Assembly: GCA_904501885.1 (NCBI GenBank)
Contig: CAJGCP010000010.1
Span: 1 to 64,000, forward strand
Source: an uncultured Acetatifactor sp.
Lineage (GTDB): Bacteria; Bacillota; Clostridia; Lachnospirales; Lachnospiraceae
DNA: 64,000 bases
Direction of reading: 5' to 3'
Below the pieces are notes generated by a model, which worked only from the letters and a program-made list of their open reading frames with translations, was not told where the DNA came from and did not search any database. Positions 57,301-64,000 of this stretch are shown piece after piece (positions within the stretch are counted from its first letter, which is position 1; each line of letters starts with the position of its first letter). Made by a program: the position numbers and the translations under genes.

Positions 57301-58490
57301 CTCGCCCAAGAAAGCAGATTACTCTTTAAGAACTCATATACCTTCTCGTTGCCGGTATTACGGTATACCTCAACCAAATCTTCCGCACCATACGCGGTAG
57401 AACTCTTTGTTGACGTCTTTTGAATCAACGTGTTGGCGCCAAGAGTTTTGAAGTCATCCATGGTTGCATTTTCATAACTATATCCACTGTTGGTGGTGAA
57501 ATCTGCACCGATGACAGAATACAACAGGCGGTCACCACCATACTGGGTATCCTTTGCCATGGTTCCGTACTGTCCGCCAATCAATCCGGTCTCAGGATGC
57601 TGCACGCCTATGTATTTGTCCAGCATGCGCTCTGCCCATACACCGTACTTGGGATCTCCGGTCATGTAGGTTAGAAACCATGCCGCTTCCATCAAATCAT
57701 CACCGGTACAAAGGAAAGGACAGGTATCTGCCTCCACCCAGGGATCGTCATCCACATATGCGGAATCCCACGCACTGGTTACGGGCACATCCCAATAACC
57801 GTGACGGTTCATAATCAAATTAGACCAATCATACACATGGGCATTCCAAAGCGCTGTAACAAAACGTATTGTACCATCAGGATCTGCTTTGAACATCAGC
57901 TCGTAAGGAAGCTGGTTGTCCTTCACCTCATGATATGCAAGGCCTCTGTATTCACCGGTCATAACGTCCACCAAACTGTGTCCGCCGGCATATAGCAAAC
58001 CACTGTCATCTACCAGGTCATCACTGTTAAAGCGGGTCTGGTACTGGTCAATCGCCGCCTCAGAATACTTAGGGTCTCCAGTCAATAAGGTCATACCATC
58101 CAAGGCTTTCAACAGGTTAGACTGTGCGTAAGGGTTGGACTGAACCGTTTCACGACTGGAACCTTTATTCCATTTCACAGGTTCAAAAGTATCTTTGTTC
58201 AATCCGTCCACAAACAGATTGGCATACTTTGCACCTTCCATATTTCTACCATACTTCAGTACTGTCTCCATATGGCCAATCAGCGCATCCATTCTGGTGA
58301 TTCCCTCGCTGGCGGGCGCTACTGCCGCCGGAGTTTCTTCTGTTGTTACAGATGCCATTTCCACCGCAGGTGTCTCTTCTGCTGCAACAACTGTGTTTCC
58401 CGCATCTGCATTGCCTACTGCAAACGTTTGCATGGGAAACAAGTTAAGAACCAGTGCAATACATAGTATTGCTGAAATTCTTTTCCGCAT
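51315..58490 (-). CDS. Giant SLH surface protein, paralogue without the cohesin-like domain
   Basis: A 2391-residue secreted protein with the same order as its neighbour: signal peptide 1-24, alpha-helical domain ~60-630 (H171, H187, E197, H218, R229-H230), SLH motifs ~633-790, Ig-like domain, four beta-sandwich modules ~943-1177, 1187-1417, 1443-1680 and 1727-1963, then a Pro-Thr linker of 8-residue period (PAPTPSPT) and the C-terminal module ~2063-2391 opening with GYCTVCGEIANGK. It has no cohesin-like domain. The start at 58490 has AGAGGAG; a longer reading has no signal peptide. Probably arose by tandem duplication. Confidence 0.85.
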   Translation of the reverse strand: MRKRISAILCIALVLNLFPMQTFAVGNADAGNTVVAAEETPAVEMASVTTEETPAAVAPASEGITRMDALIGHMETVLKYGRNMEGAKYANLFVDGLNKDTFEPVKWNKGSSRETVQSNPYAQSNLLKALDGMTLLTGDPKYSEAAIDQYQTRFNSDDLVDDSGLLYAGGHSLVDVMTGEYRGLAYHEVKDNQLPYELMFKADPDGTIRFVTALWNAHVYDWSNLIMNRHGYWDVPVTSAWDSAYVDDDPWVEADTCPFLCTGDDLMEAAWFLTYMTGDPKYGVWAERMLDKYIGVQHPETGLIGGQYGTMAKDTQYGGDRLLYSVIGADFTTNSGYSYENATMDDFKTLGANTLIQKTSTKSSTAYGAEDLVEVYRNTGNEKVYEFLKSNLLSWARYIYDADRHTYKTPILWDGTDLNAGGDSPKLIAQKTGYYMTVGQPFPENEPIWGGVLSGAVDVCSILKPEDAEAYAEIWTAARAFARNIGLGDIGTSMGQNLNLKMNSTATAAQYIQAVVKMFKYTGNYEYLELAENLADLVVQSSYDPELGLFNTTKKSAYLALDTEQMYAVFMVEAASQGYVNQINLDLSHGGTDVPHEGMGQVDTSTLWYGKTKVPVERIDLAKDTYTLTEQGNAVTACTDLTSAENLSAIYRMASLGVMGAETDGKFHPEKTITRGELLEMVGTLFDLNDYTALVDANLDVTGSAANQPATRVEMASVIVRALQNYTDRVWTTSNVFYRIEDADSIPAWAKDYADIAANYRLMMDLEDANFAPNTVVTKDMAAGILGEVANYMEFPKLQVIKASVVPYNADSNKMYYESLDASIAEVDENGRLYPVSTGTTTVRVTSDGQTADLTVTVVGYEDWMIRNLYIDGVAYEYFNPGTMEYTINLNKGVTTIPTITAESFSGAKVVVESPASLPGVVKFYVQGATEKYTLQINNDFIDYIVDEDFNRGIDTPIEGITTDRYTWFINGTTIAYKDRWVTVSKNWNDPEDATDTAMAFPYDHRKNLDGVVYLTLDEKDTQLTGEQADDMLMVFDMDLAVKNIEGKKNGYELWFMEDFGKTYLAAAHFRIDAEGFAREEQNYYTDRIHRRTLPDGEFVNFKLVIDKKNKVFHYYLDGELVDGDIAFYHNATPNIHAMYINTRLESEACDAAMYMDNLKVYQLTHAAYEEMMSQVEAPTPTPNPQWLITAIDENYDEFRSGFSFQKTAKDPYKTVMNIGQYRDNGKVVAKSVVDATASISDMCLELPYNSGASTGADFSYNMFPAAAQVLGNSAENKNLVLEMDFAVAGQDSKPNGYVVTVGTTANYARIAKFFITDKEIGRITDTNESWVDPTLRTAISKDKFHHLKVVVNKQTRKYSYYVDGVLVEKGVSAIYGSQPNISAIKFSVAKETAGQVDSKLYVDNLKMYVEDVKAEPTPRPTNVPVPTATPAPSPSPTPVVAHHAIYEDFDRFNEDTLAHKLSGYYWTANWGLSYHHSRSYIVPTKDTMNPNASATDMCLEFNPVPSGDPKHYDLPLRMNINEEQQFALGSDITGDAYLVVEMDVALKGQQMTSPVAIRMGGNENFGLTNFKLFNDYIVRHTDSVGMTTPTDKNAYTHGEVAHLKWVMDRSTKKYTWWWNGQLIESWVKAQFWDDAQTPALKYIGISVAPITLEEGAEESDARFYVDNVQVYTIPDYNAPAPTAIPTATPGPTPEPTPKPTPGPTPTPRPTATPMPTPGPTRTPCVADPIIHEEFNDFEDGKQANTLTGENYSARWGLSYHHSRATIVSTKGTMDANANDNDKCIEFNPVTSKMNNFYALPLNFDIAESKQVPLGGEITGDAYLVVEMDLAMKGKDTFIDPVNIRLGGIENLALTNFKLYSTHMGRHVDSSSITSAGTKNLYTHGEVAHLKWVLDRATKKYTWYWNGVMVENEVRAQFPGDDQTPTLRYIQVSVAPQTLPEGQETFDAKFYLDNVMVYTTDDNMMPSPTAKPTPMPSAAPTATPAPTPSPTPAPTPSPTPAPTPSPTPAPTPSPTPAPTPSPTPAPTAKPTIGPNFEPELPFDFGPSPTPTASPAPTDAPVHDHVVNEKGYCTVCGEIANGKVAVAGRTLILNDDIGVTFYLDFTSAVNKDDVKVKFNLTNGKTSTVNFRDAIVKNGVAPQGRVAYGFMCGLFAYEMNQVITAEVYEGAELLDTYTYSVEEYCDKQLDPEAGNTQETVDVINAMLTYGEMSQVFFGKDTNDLVTEDMAVPTMVPLTVEEKEELQSYPKTIVEAPEAESVVSVQGMTLVLFAETALRTGLIFDTNPETGKPYVLADFTYEAYDMTDGVTITDGYTGIYQGVSYFDIPNISPAELDHLYNIVVKKDGVKMLDITYSPFTYIKNKMNSGDSKLVDLVTAMYRYNEAANALEATK
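52411..52530 (-). repeat. 24-bp tandem repeat encoding the (PAPTPSPT) linker
   Basis: Five units of 24 bp (52411-52530), such as GTAGGCGCCGGTGTAGGACT plus four bases, differ only at synonymous or near-synonymous sites. Length differs from the 48-bp unit of the neighbouring gene. Confidence 0.9.
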
Positions 58491-58584
58491 AACTTCTCCT
58501 CTTTTCTTTTTCACTAATATCCATTTTCTGCGACTTAAATTTCTGCTACCAAATTCGTCTTCGCATACATAGCTAATTATACGA

Positions 58585-58632
58585 AAAAACTTGGCCACTT
58601 TCAACATTTTTCGTGAAAATGACCAAGTTTTT
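58585..58632 (-). terminator. Terminator between the glycosyltransferase-like gene and the giant gene
   Basis: AAACTTGG pairs with CCAAGTTT across a long partly paired loop and is flanked by A- and T-runs on both sides. It ends the minus-strand gene at 58650 before the giant gene starts. Confidence 0.75.
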
Positions 58633-58649
58633 ATATCGCTATTCTATAA

Positions 58650-60221
58650 TTATTGAATTATCTTCGTTTTAATGATTCCCTTTGCCGCATAGGGAAGCAT
58701 ACATACCATATAGGGCAATGTGTATCGGGACCCACCCTCCCAGAACAGATAAAAAATAAAACCGCCAATCAAGGCAAGTGCCAGCACAAAAGACCACAAA
58801 TCCTCCGATTTCTCCCGCCTTGTAATCTCATCAGGCACTCCCTTACATCGTCCAATCCATTTTTCCTGTAATACTGTCACGGTATACAAAAGCAATCCCA
58901 GATATAAGACACTCTGATATACATTCATCACATTCAGTATGCCCTTCGTCCAGATGCCATCATAGATGTTCCACGCTGCTTGGGTTCTATTGTGGTAGAC
59001 CAATTGGGTGGAATAGAAGCAGGAATAGTTGGGATCGCACCATTGTGGCACCAACTTTCTATAGAAGAATCCACATGCATATCCGGGCTTTTCCAACATC
59101 GTTGTAAGTGATTTTCTGATGGATTGCTTGCTAATCTCGTCGGCAAGGGCAGTATCATAATCGCTATCTATCACCACCTGACTGTGAAATCCATTATTCC
59201 AACCAGGCGAGATACCTTCCGTTTCCTGCAATCCCATAGCGATGTAATTATAGGCCGTAACACCCTTCCCAAGCCGATTATTTGCCCGAAGTTCATAAAC
59301 TTTGGTGGGTAACATGTTTGCTAAAATAGTCACCGCAATCATACCTGCAATTGCAAACAAGTACTGCTTCCGGTACCTCTGTAGCATGGATACCAGCAGT
59401 ATCAGCACAGAAGCCACCACAAATATGCTTAAATTCTTTCGCAACATCACGCCAAATCCAAGCGTTATCAACACAATGCCCAAAAACCTTTTCTTTTTGT
59501 GTTCAAGGTACAATGTCATCATCCACGCCACTACCAGCATGGCGGAAATACTGGGTATTTCACCATAGGCAAAATTCACATAGAAGAACCACGGCCAGCA
59601 AAACAGCAAAAGTACAGAAAAGCAGGCTGTCACCTTCTCGTCGTGAAACCATTTTCGCACCAGAAAATAGGCCGAAATCAATCCCGCTCCCAGATAGCCC
59701 CAATTCAAAATCTGCATGGGCACTACATTATAGTCCGGAATCAAGCGAAGTATCCCCTCGTAGTAAAGAAGCAATCCCGTCTGAAACGGCCATAAGGAAA
59801 GATACGAACCCTTGGGGGCAATCATGGAGTAATCCCCCTTGCGAATAATGGACAAAGCCATTTGATGAAGGCTGGCCGCATCACTTTGCGCCAGACTCCT
59901 TGCATTGGCTATCCACCAGACGCTGAAACCCATAATTATCGTAAACACGCTCCAAAACAAGATATGATTGGTGCGGGTTGGATTTTTCCTGTGCGAAATC
60001 CATTTGGACAACAGTCGTAATCCAATCAAAAAGAGCACAGACAAAATAATCAATAACAGCGTTTGATCCTTATGCCAGGACATATCCTGTTTATCTATGT
60101 AGTACAAATAGGATGTCACCGTTAGGAACAATGACACGAAAAAGAGCAGCAGAGAAATGCCCCACTCTGCTGCCGATTTCATATTGACTCTGAATTTTAC
60201 TCTTTCGCTACCGTTTTTCAT
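58650..60221 (-). CDS. Multi-span membrane glycosyltransferase-like protein (PMT/ArnT-type)
   Basis: A 523-residue integral membrane protein with about 11 spans and a C-terminal span. The layout (SAYFLVRKWFHDE after spans 4-5, EIPSISAMLVVAWMM and a large extracellular loop with EGISPGWNNGFHSQVV) fits the mannosyltransferase-like (GT39-type) group. It would transfer a lipid-linked sugar to an extracellular acceptor. The start at 60221 has only a weak GAAG upstream and overlaps no conserved region; it is the least certain start here. The donor and acceptor are unknown. Confidence 0.7.
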   Translation of the reverse strand: MKNGSERVKFRVNMKSAAEWGISLLLFFVSLFLTVTSYLYYIDKQDMSWHKDQTLLLIILSVLFLIGLRLLSKWISHRKNPTRTNHILFWSVFTIIMGFSVWWIANARSLAQSDAASLHQMALSIIRKGDYSMIAPKGSYLSLWPFQTGLLLYYEGILRLIPDYNVVPMQILNWGYLGAGLISAYFLVRKWFHDEKVTACFSVLLLFCWPWFFYVNFAYGEIPSISAMLVVAWMMTLYLEHKKKRFLGIVLITLGFGVMLRKNLSIFVVASVLILLVSMLQRYRKQYLFAIAGMIAVTILANMLPTKVYELRANNRLGKGVTAYNYIAMGLQETEGISPGWNNGFHSQVVIDSDYDTALADEISKQSIRKSLTTMLEKPGYACGFFYRKLVPQWCDPNYSCFYSTQLVYHNRTQAAWNIYDGIWTKGILNVMNVYQSVLYLGLLLYTVTVLQEKWIGRCKGVPDEITRREKSEDLWSFVLALALIGGFIFYLFWEGGSRYTLPYMVCMLPYAAKGIIKTKIIQ

Positions 60222-60238
60222 AAATACTTCAAATGTTC

Positions 60239-60781
60239 TTAGTAATTCTCTGCATGAATCTCGAAGAAGCTCTGAGGATGATTGCAGGTAGGGCACATCT
60301 GAGGCGCCTTGGTGCCCACTACGATATGACCACAGTTACGGCACTCCCACACCTTCACTTCGCTCTTTTCAAATACCTGCTGCATCTCCACATTCTTAAG
60401 AAGTGCACGATATCTTTCCTCGTGATGCTTTTCTACTGCTGCCACCAGGCGGAATTTTGCTGCCAAGTCCTTGAAGCCTTCTTCCTCCGCGGTTTTTGCA
60501 AAGCCTTCATACATCTCTGTCCACTCATAGTTTTCGCCATTTGCTGCGGAAACCAAATTCTCTGCGGTATTTCCAAGGCCGCTCAACTCCTTGAACCACA
60601 TTTTAGCATGTTCCTTCTCATTGTCTGCGGTCTTTAAGAACAAAGCAGAAATCTGCTCATATCCTTCCTTCTTTGCAACAGATGCAAAATAGGTGTATTT
60701 GTTTCTCGCCTCAGACTCACCGGAAAATGCGGCCATTAAATTTTTCTCTGTCTGTGTACCTGCGTATTTGTTTTCTGCCAT
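60239..60781 (-). CDS. rbr: Rubrerythrin
   Basis: A 180-residue protein. The N-terminal diiron domain has SGESEARNKYTYFASVA, LFLKTADNEKEHAKMW and a second EKHHEERYRAL half; the C-terminal rubredoxin domain has CRNCGHIVVG and CPTCNHPQSFFE (four Fe ligands). It reduces hydrogen peroxide in anaerobes. The start at 60781 follows AAAGGAGG. An adjacent gene on the same strand starts 18 nt after its stop. Confidence 0.96.
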   Translation of the reverse strand: MAENKYAGTQTEKNLMAAFSGESEARNKYTYFASVAKKEGYEQISALFLKTADNEKEHAKMWFKELSGLGNTAENLVSAANGENYEWTEMYEGFAKTAEEEGFKDLAAKFRLVAAVEKHHEERYRALLKNVEMQQVFEKSEVKVWECRNCGHIVVGTKAPQMCPTCNHPQSFFEIHAENY

Positions 60782-60853
60782 ATAAATAACCTCCTTTTGG
60801 ACACTGTCAAGCGCCACTTTATATACTGATTTTATTATATTCTGTCCACAAAG

Positions 60854-61609
60854 TCAAAACATATTATTTCTGTTTTTCCTGATTTGTGTGGGTGTGTAAG
60901 ACGTGTGTTGTTTTAGAATTTTTCGAAAATAGGAAGTGGACGAAAATCCTAATGCATCGCTAATTTCCTGTACCGACTGGTCAGTGGTAGAAAGCAACAT
61001 AATAGCCCGTTGTACCAGAACTTCCTGCCGAATGATACTCGGTGTTTTCCCGCAAATAGTTTTACAGACGGCATAAAGAGTAGAGTAACTGATATTACAC
61101 TTCCTTGCAATCTCACTAAGGCTCCAATCTGTATGATTTTCCATGAGGGACTTGGCCTTTTTGAACACGCTCTCCTCGCCACCCCTTGCATCCGTGGACA
61201 TAAATGGAATCAACCGATCAAGAACGCCATAAAAAGCCGAAAGCGAACGGCTGCTTACCCGGTTTCCCACGGGCAGCGATGATATCTCCTCTTTTAGCCC
61301 TTCATCGCAAGCGATTTTTTGTATTCTTATGTCGGTCTGCTCTGCCTCCGGGAAGTAGGAAAATCCGAAAGAATACCACTCAATTTCCTCTCCACTCCAA
61401 AAAGATTCATAGGGAATGTTTTTAGGGATATAGAATACATCACCGACATTCAGGCTGATGGTTTCTCCCATACAACGTAGCCTTCCTCTACCCTTCGTAA
61501 GGCGGGCAACATAATGATAGGGTGCTCCTTTACGATTATCCGTATAATGTTTTTTTGTGAAATTGAGTCTTAAAAAACAGCATTCATTGGATAAAAATGT
61601 GCGAATCAT
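60854..61609 (-). CDS. AraC-family transcriptional regulator
   Basis: A 251-residue regulator with a cupin-like N-terminal domain (SLNVGDVFYIPKNIPYESFW near residue 50) and two C-terminal helix-turn-helix units (WSLSEIARKCNISYSTLYAVCK and VQEISDALGFSSTSYFRKILKQH). It is divergent from the MDR dehydrogenase and Gfo/Idh pair, and so probably controls that operon. The start has only a weak GGTGAAA upstream. Confidence 0.87.
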   Translation of the reverse strand: MIRTFLSNECCFLRLNFTKKHYTDNRKGAPYHYVARLTKGRGRLRCMGETISLNVGDVFYIPKNIPYESFWSGEEIEWYSFGFSYFPEAEQTDIRIQKIACDEGLKEEISSLPVGNRVSSRSLSAFYGVLDRLIPFMSTDARGGEESVFKKAKSLMENHTDWSLSEIARKCNISYSTLYAVCKTICGKTPSIIRQEVLVQRAIMLLSTTDQSVQEISDALGFSSTSYFRKILKQHTSYTPTQIRKNRNNMF

Positions 61610-61742
61610 ATGGATTTCACCTTAAATTTTGAAGATTTTTACCTCTTTTCCAAAAGAATAACATATTGTAACGCACCGGTCAATTCATTACAATAATCAT
61701 AATCGCATATCTTACAGCAAAAATTTTAGGAGGAATGCAAGG

Positions 61743-62771
61743 ATGAAAAATAGAAACATCTTATTTACAGGCCCTTCTATGGCAGCTATCGTGGAGAAAG
61801 AAATCAATGCTCCCAAGGCCAACGAAGTGCAGGTCCGCCTGACCGTATCCACCATCAGCAGCGGAACAGAGCGGGCAAATCTGGTGGGAGACCCGAATGT
61901 CAATATGGGGGGCGGCGGTGCGGTTGTTTGGCCCAGACAGCTTGGCTACAGCAGTGCCGGAATTATCGAGGCCGTGGGCGCTGACGTAACAGATTTAAAG
62001 GTTGGCGACAGAGTGGCTATGGCTTGGACCACACACCAGGAACTGATCAACATCAATCACACTGATATTTACAATCGGGCAAATGTTTATCCCATCAGTG
62101 ACAAGGTGTCTTATGAGAATGCTGCTCTTTTTCATATTGGCACATTCCCGCTGGCAGCCATCCGCAAATGCGGACTGGAAATCGGTGAAAGCGCCATTGT
62201 TATGGGCATGGGTATTTTAGGACTTTTTGCCATTCCCCTTTTGAAGGCTGCAGGTGCTGCTCCTGTGATTGCAGTGGACCCGGTACCCGAAAAAAGAGAA
62301 AAGGCAATTGTGGCAGGCGCAGATTTTGCTTTTGATCCTTTCGCTCCTAACTTTGCGAAGCAGGTCAAAGAAGTCACCGGCGGCGGTGCTAATGTAGGTA
62401 TTGAAGTAACCGGTGTTGGCGCAGGCCTTGACGGTATATTGGATTGTATGGCACCCTTCGGTCGGGTAGCTTTGCTTGGCTGCACCAGAAATAAAAACTT
62501 TACCATTGACTACTACGGCAAGGTACACTCTCCGGGTATCACGCTGGTGGGCGCCCACACCATGGCAAGGCCAAAATTCGAGTCCTCAAAGGGTTGGTGG
62601 ACCCAGGGCGATGATATTCGAGCCCTGATACGACTGACGGAAATGGGAAGAATCGATCTGGCATCTTTGATCGATGAGGTACACTCTCCTTTAGAAGCCC
62701 CGGACGTTTACACGAGATTGGCGAACGAATCCGCGTTCCCTATTGTTCAATTTGATTGGAGATTATTATGA
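61743..62771 (+). CDS. MDR-superfamily dehydrogenase without zinc ligands
   Basis: A 342-residue protein. The nucleotide-binding motif AIVMGMGILGLFAIPLL is near residue 145, followed by the FGRVALLGCTR and GAHTM segments of the MDR fold. The usual catalytic Cys and structural four-Cys cluster are missing; the equivalent N-terminal site reads STISSGTERANLVG. Members with that SSGTE motif are often annotated as zinc-binding dehydrogenases. It would oxidise or reduce a sugar-like substrate using NAD(P). AGGAGGAATGCAAGG precedes ATG, and it overlaps the next gene by 4 bp. Confidence 0.85.
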   Translation: MKNRNILFTGPSMAAIVEKEINAPKANEVQVRLTVSTISSGTERANLVGDPNVNMGGGGAVVWPRQLGYSSAGIIEAVGADVTDLKVGDRVAMAWTTHQELININHTDIYNRANVYPISDKVSYENAALFHIGTFPLAAIRKCGLEIGESAIVMGMGILGLFAIPLLKAAGAAPVIAVDPVPEKREKAIVAGADFAFDPFAPNFAKQVKEVTGGGANVGIEVTGVGAGLDGILDCMAPFGRVALLGCTRNKNFTIDYYGKVHSPGITLVGAHTMARPKFESSKGWWTQGDDIRALIRLTEMGRIDLASLIDEVHSPLEAPDVYTRLANESAFPIVQFDWRLL

Positions 62772-63766
62772 AAAAAATTAGAGTAGCACAGATAGGTACA
62801 AATTATTACAGTCATGGACCCTTTGTTTGGGATACCATGAAGACTCTTTCTGATATTTATGAGCTGGTAGGCTACGCTTTGCCGGAAAACGAGCGTGAGC
62901 GTCTGCCCCAACAGGTAAAGCATTTTGACGGCTATCCGGAATTTACCGTGGAGGAATTGCTAAATGATCCTTCCATTGATGCCATCATCGTAGAGACAGA
63001 CGAAATTTATCTCGCCAAGTATGCCCTGATGGCTGCCAAGGCAGGAAAACATGTTCATATGGAAAAACCGGGCGGTCTTCGATTGGAAGAATTCGAAGAA
63101 TTGATTGCCACAGTGAAGAAAAACAAAACCGTTTTCCATACAGGCTATATGTACCGTTACAACCCCTGCGTGCAGGAATTGCTGGCACAAATCAAGGCGG
63201 GCGAACTGGGAGAAATCTTTAGCGTGGAGGCACAGATGAATTGCTCCCACCCCAAGGCTGTGAGAGAATGGTTACACACATTCCCTTCCGGAATGCTTTT
63301 CTTCCTGGGCTGTCACCTGATTGATTTGATTTATTCCATCCAGGGACAACCGCAGGAAATTCTTCCTTTGAGCTGTTCCACCGGTTTAGAAGATGTTACC
63401 TCAAAGGATTTTGGAATGGTGGTAATGAAATATCCTCACGGCGTTTCTATGGCCAAAACCACCGACGCCCAAATCGGCGGCTTTGCGCGACGCTCCTTAG
63501 TGGTCACCGGCAGTAAGAAAACAGTAGAAATTTGCCCTTTGGAAATGTACGGAGAGGGAGAATTACAATTTTCCACCATGACAACCTACGCCTCCGGTAA
63601 TTGGGGCGACAGAGGTCAGACCGTCCAAAGCGAACAATTCGGACGCTATGACGCTATGATGGAAGCCTTTGCCACCTATGTCAGAGGAGAAAAAGAAAAT
63701 CCTTATACCTACGATTATGAATTGGCGCTATATAAAATCTTACTCCAATGTTGTGAGATAATATAA
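62768..63766 (+). CDS. Gfo/Idh/MocA family oxidoreductase
   Basis: A 332-residue NAD(P)-dependent oxidoreductase. The Rossmann start KKIRVAQIGTNYYSHGPFV, then EKPGGLRLEEFEELI (the EKP motif, near residue 93) and HTGYMYRYNPCVQELLAQIKAGELGEI near 125 are family hallmarks. It usually acts on inositols or sugars. The start ATG overlaps the preceding stop (ATGA), so the two are coupled. The substrate is unknown. Confidence 0.92.
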   Translation: MKKIRVAQIGTNYYSHGPFVWDTMKTLSDIYELVGYALPENERERLPQQVKHFDGYPEFTVEELLNDPSIDAIIVETDEIYLAKYALMAAKAGKHVHMEKPGGLRLEEFEELIATVKKNKTVFHTGYMYRYNPCVQELLAQIKAGELGEIFSVEAQMNCSHPKAVREWLHTFPSGMLFFLGCHLIDLIYSIQGQPQEILPLSCSTGLEDVTSKDFGMVVMKYPHGVSMAKTTDAQIGGFARRSLVVTGSKKTVEICPLEMYGEGELQFSTMTTYASGNWGDRGQTVQSEQFGRYDAMMEAFATYVRGEKENPYTYDYELALYKILLQCCEII

Positions 63767-63811
63767 AGGCCGCAGAAAAACAATTTTGTATAACAGAACA
63801 CCATAAACGAG

Positions 63812-63848
63812 TAACAGGAGAGTGTCCTATGGACGCCCTCCTGTTTTG
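63812..63848 (+). terminator. Rho-independent terminator after the Gfo/Idh gene
   Basis: AACAGGAG-GTGTCC pairs with GGAC-C-CTCCTGTT with small bulges, followed by TTGTTCTT. It lies between the convergent genes at 63766 and 63897 and may serve both. Confidence 0.75.
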
Positions 63849-63896
63849 TTCTTCATCCGTCTGCCAATGCCACCTGGCATCTTGCCTGACGCTTAT

Positions 63897-64000
63897 TTAT
63901 TCATTTCCTTTTACGGTCAGCACAATCTTACCTGCACTCTTACCTGACTGCATCAGATCCTGTGCTTCTTCCGCCTGGGTGATGGGGTATACCTTAAAGA
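63897..64000 (-). CDS. C-terminal end of an MDR alcohol dehydrogenase/quinone oxidoreductase-like gene (partial)
   Basis: The last 34 codons of a minus-strand gene that continues past the window edge. The encoded end FKVYPITQAEEAQDLMQSGK and then GKIVLTV plus a charged tail is the typical C-terminus of MDR oxidoreductases. Only the tail is present, so the family subtype is not resolved. Confidence 0.7.
   Translation of the reverse strand, partial: FKVYPITQAEEAQDLMQSGKSAGKIVLTVKGNE

Noticed and set aside
42932..58490. Sortase-type LPXTG anchors in the giant proteins.
   Set aside because: No LPXTG-like motif followed by a hydrophobic span and basic tail is present at either C-terminus.

Overview
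The window looks like chromosome from an anaerobic gut Clostridia, most likely a Lachnospiraceae member. The reasons are Gram-positive ribosome binding sites and SigA-type promoters, rubrerythrin, several oxygen-sensitive radical SAM enzymes, a coenzyme-B12 diol dehydratase, MecA, a short-type ProRS and lachnospiral families of unknown function. I see no rRNA, insertion sequence, prophage or CRISPR array. Most genes form short operons with strong GGAGG-type ribosome binding sites.

Layout. 1-1220: a tRNA-Ser, a metallophosphoesterase, and a compact locus that reads as a type I toxin-antitoxin module. It has a 32-residue single-span peptide behind a promoter containing a perfect LexA (SOS) box, an RBS-sequestering hairpin, and a convergent small-RNA promoter. 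1213-6000: a carbohydrate block (GH99/WbsX-like protein, arabinose/fucose isomerase family enzyme, AraC regulator, D-lactate dehydrogenase). 6000-12140: MATE exporter, NrdG-like activase, TadA, a PlsC-type acyltransferase with a zinc ribbon, an SRP RNA of the short type, a PflX-like radical SAM protein and a lachnospiral conserved protein. 12246-18815 (minus strand): coenzyme-B12-dependent diol/glycerol dehydratase PduCDE, its reactivase (two subunits), the PduO cobalamin adenosyltransferase and a PucR-type regulator, but no microcompartment shell genes. 18900-42900: housekeeping and envelope genes (FtsH, TrmB, DD-carboxypeptidase, ProS, MecA, TrmL, VanW protein, galactokinase, NhaC antiporter, CofE-like ligase).

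42932-58490 holds the most distinctive content: two tandem paralogous genes for giant secreted surface proteins of 2744 and 2391 residues. Each has a signal peptide, an alpha-helical enzyme-like N-terminal domain (possibly a polysaccharide lyase), degenerate SLH motifs in mid-protein, an Ig-like domain, four related beta-sandwich modules joined by Pro-Thr linkers, and a shared C-terminal module. Only the first carries a cohesin-like domain and a long 48-bp minisatellite linker. 58650-64000: a multi-span glycosyltransferase-like protein, rubrerythrin, and an AraC regulator divergent from an MDR dehydrogenase plus Gfo/Idh/MocA oxidoreductase pair.

Functionally, the window combines plant or host glycan use (surface proteins, GH99-like protein, isomerase, galactokinase, GPH transporter) with fermentation of sugar breakdown products (D-lactate, possibly 1,2-propanediol), redox defence and cell-wall maintenance. 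All family assignments are from motif recognition by eye; no search was run.
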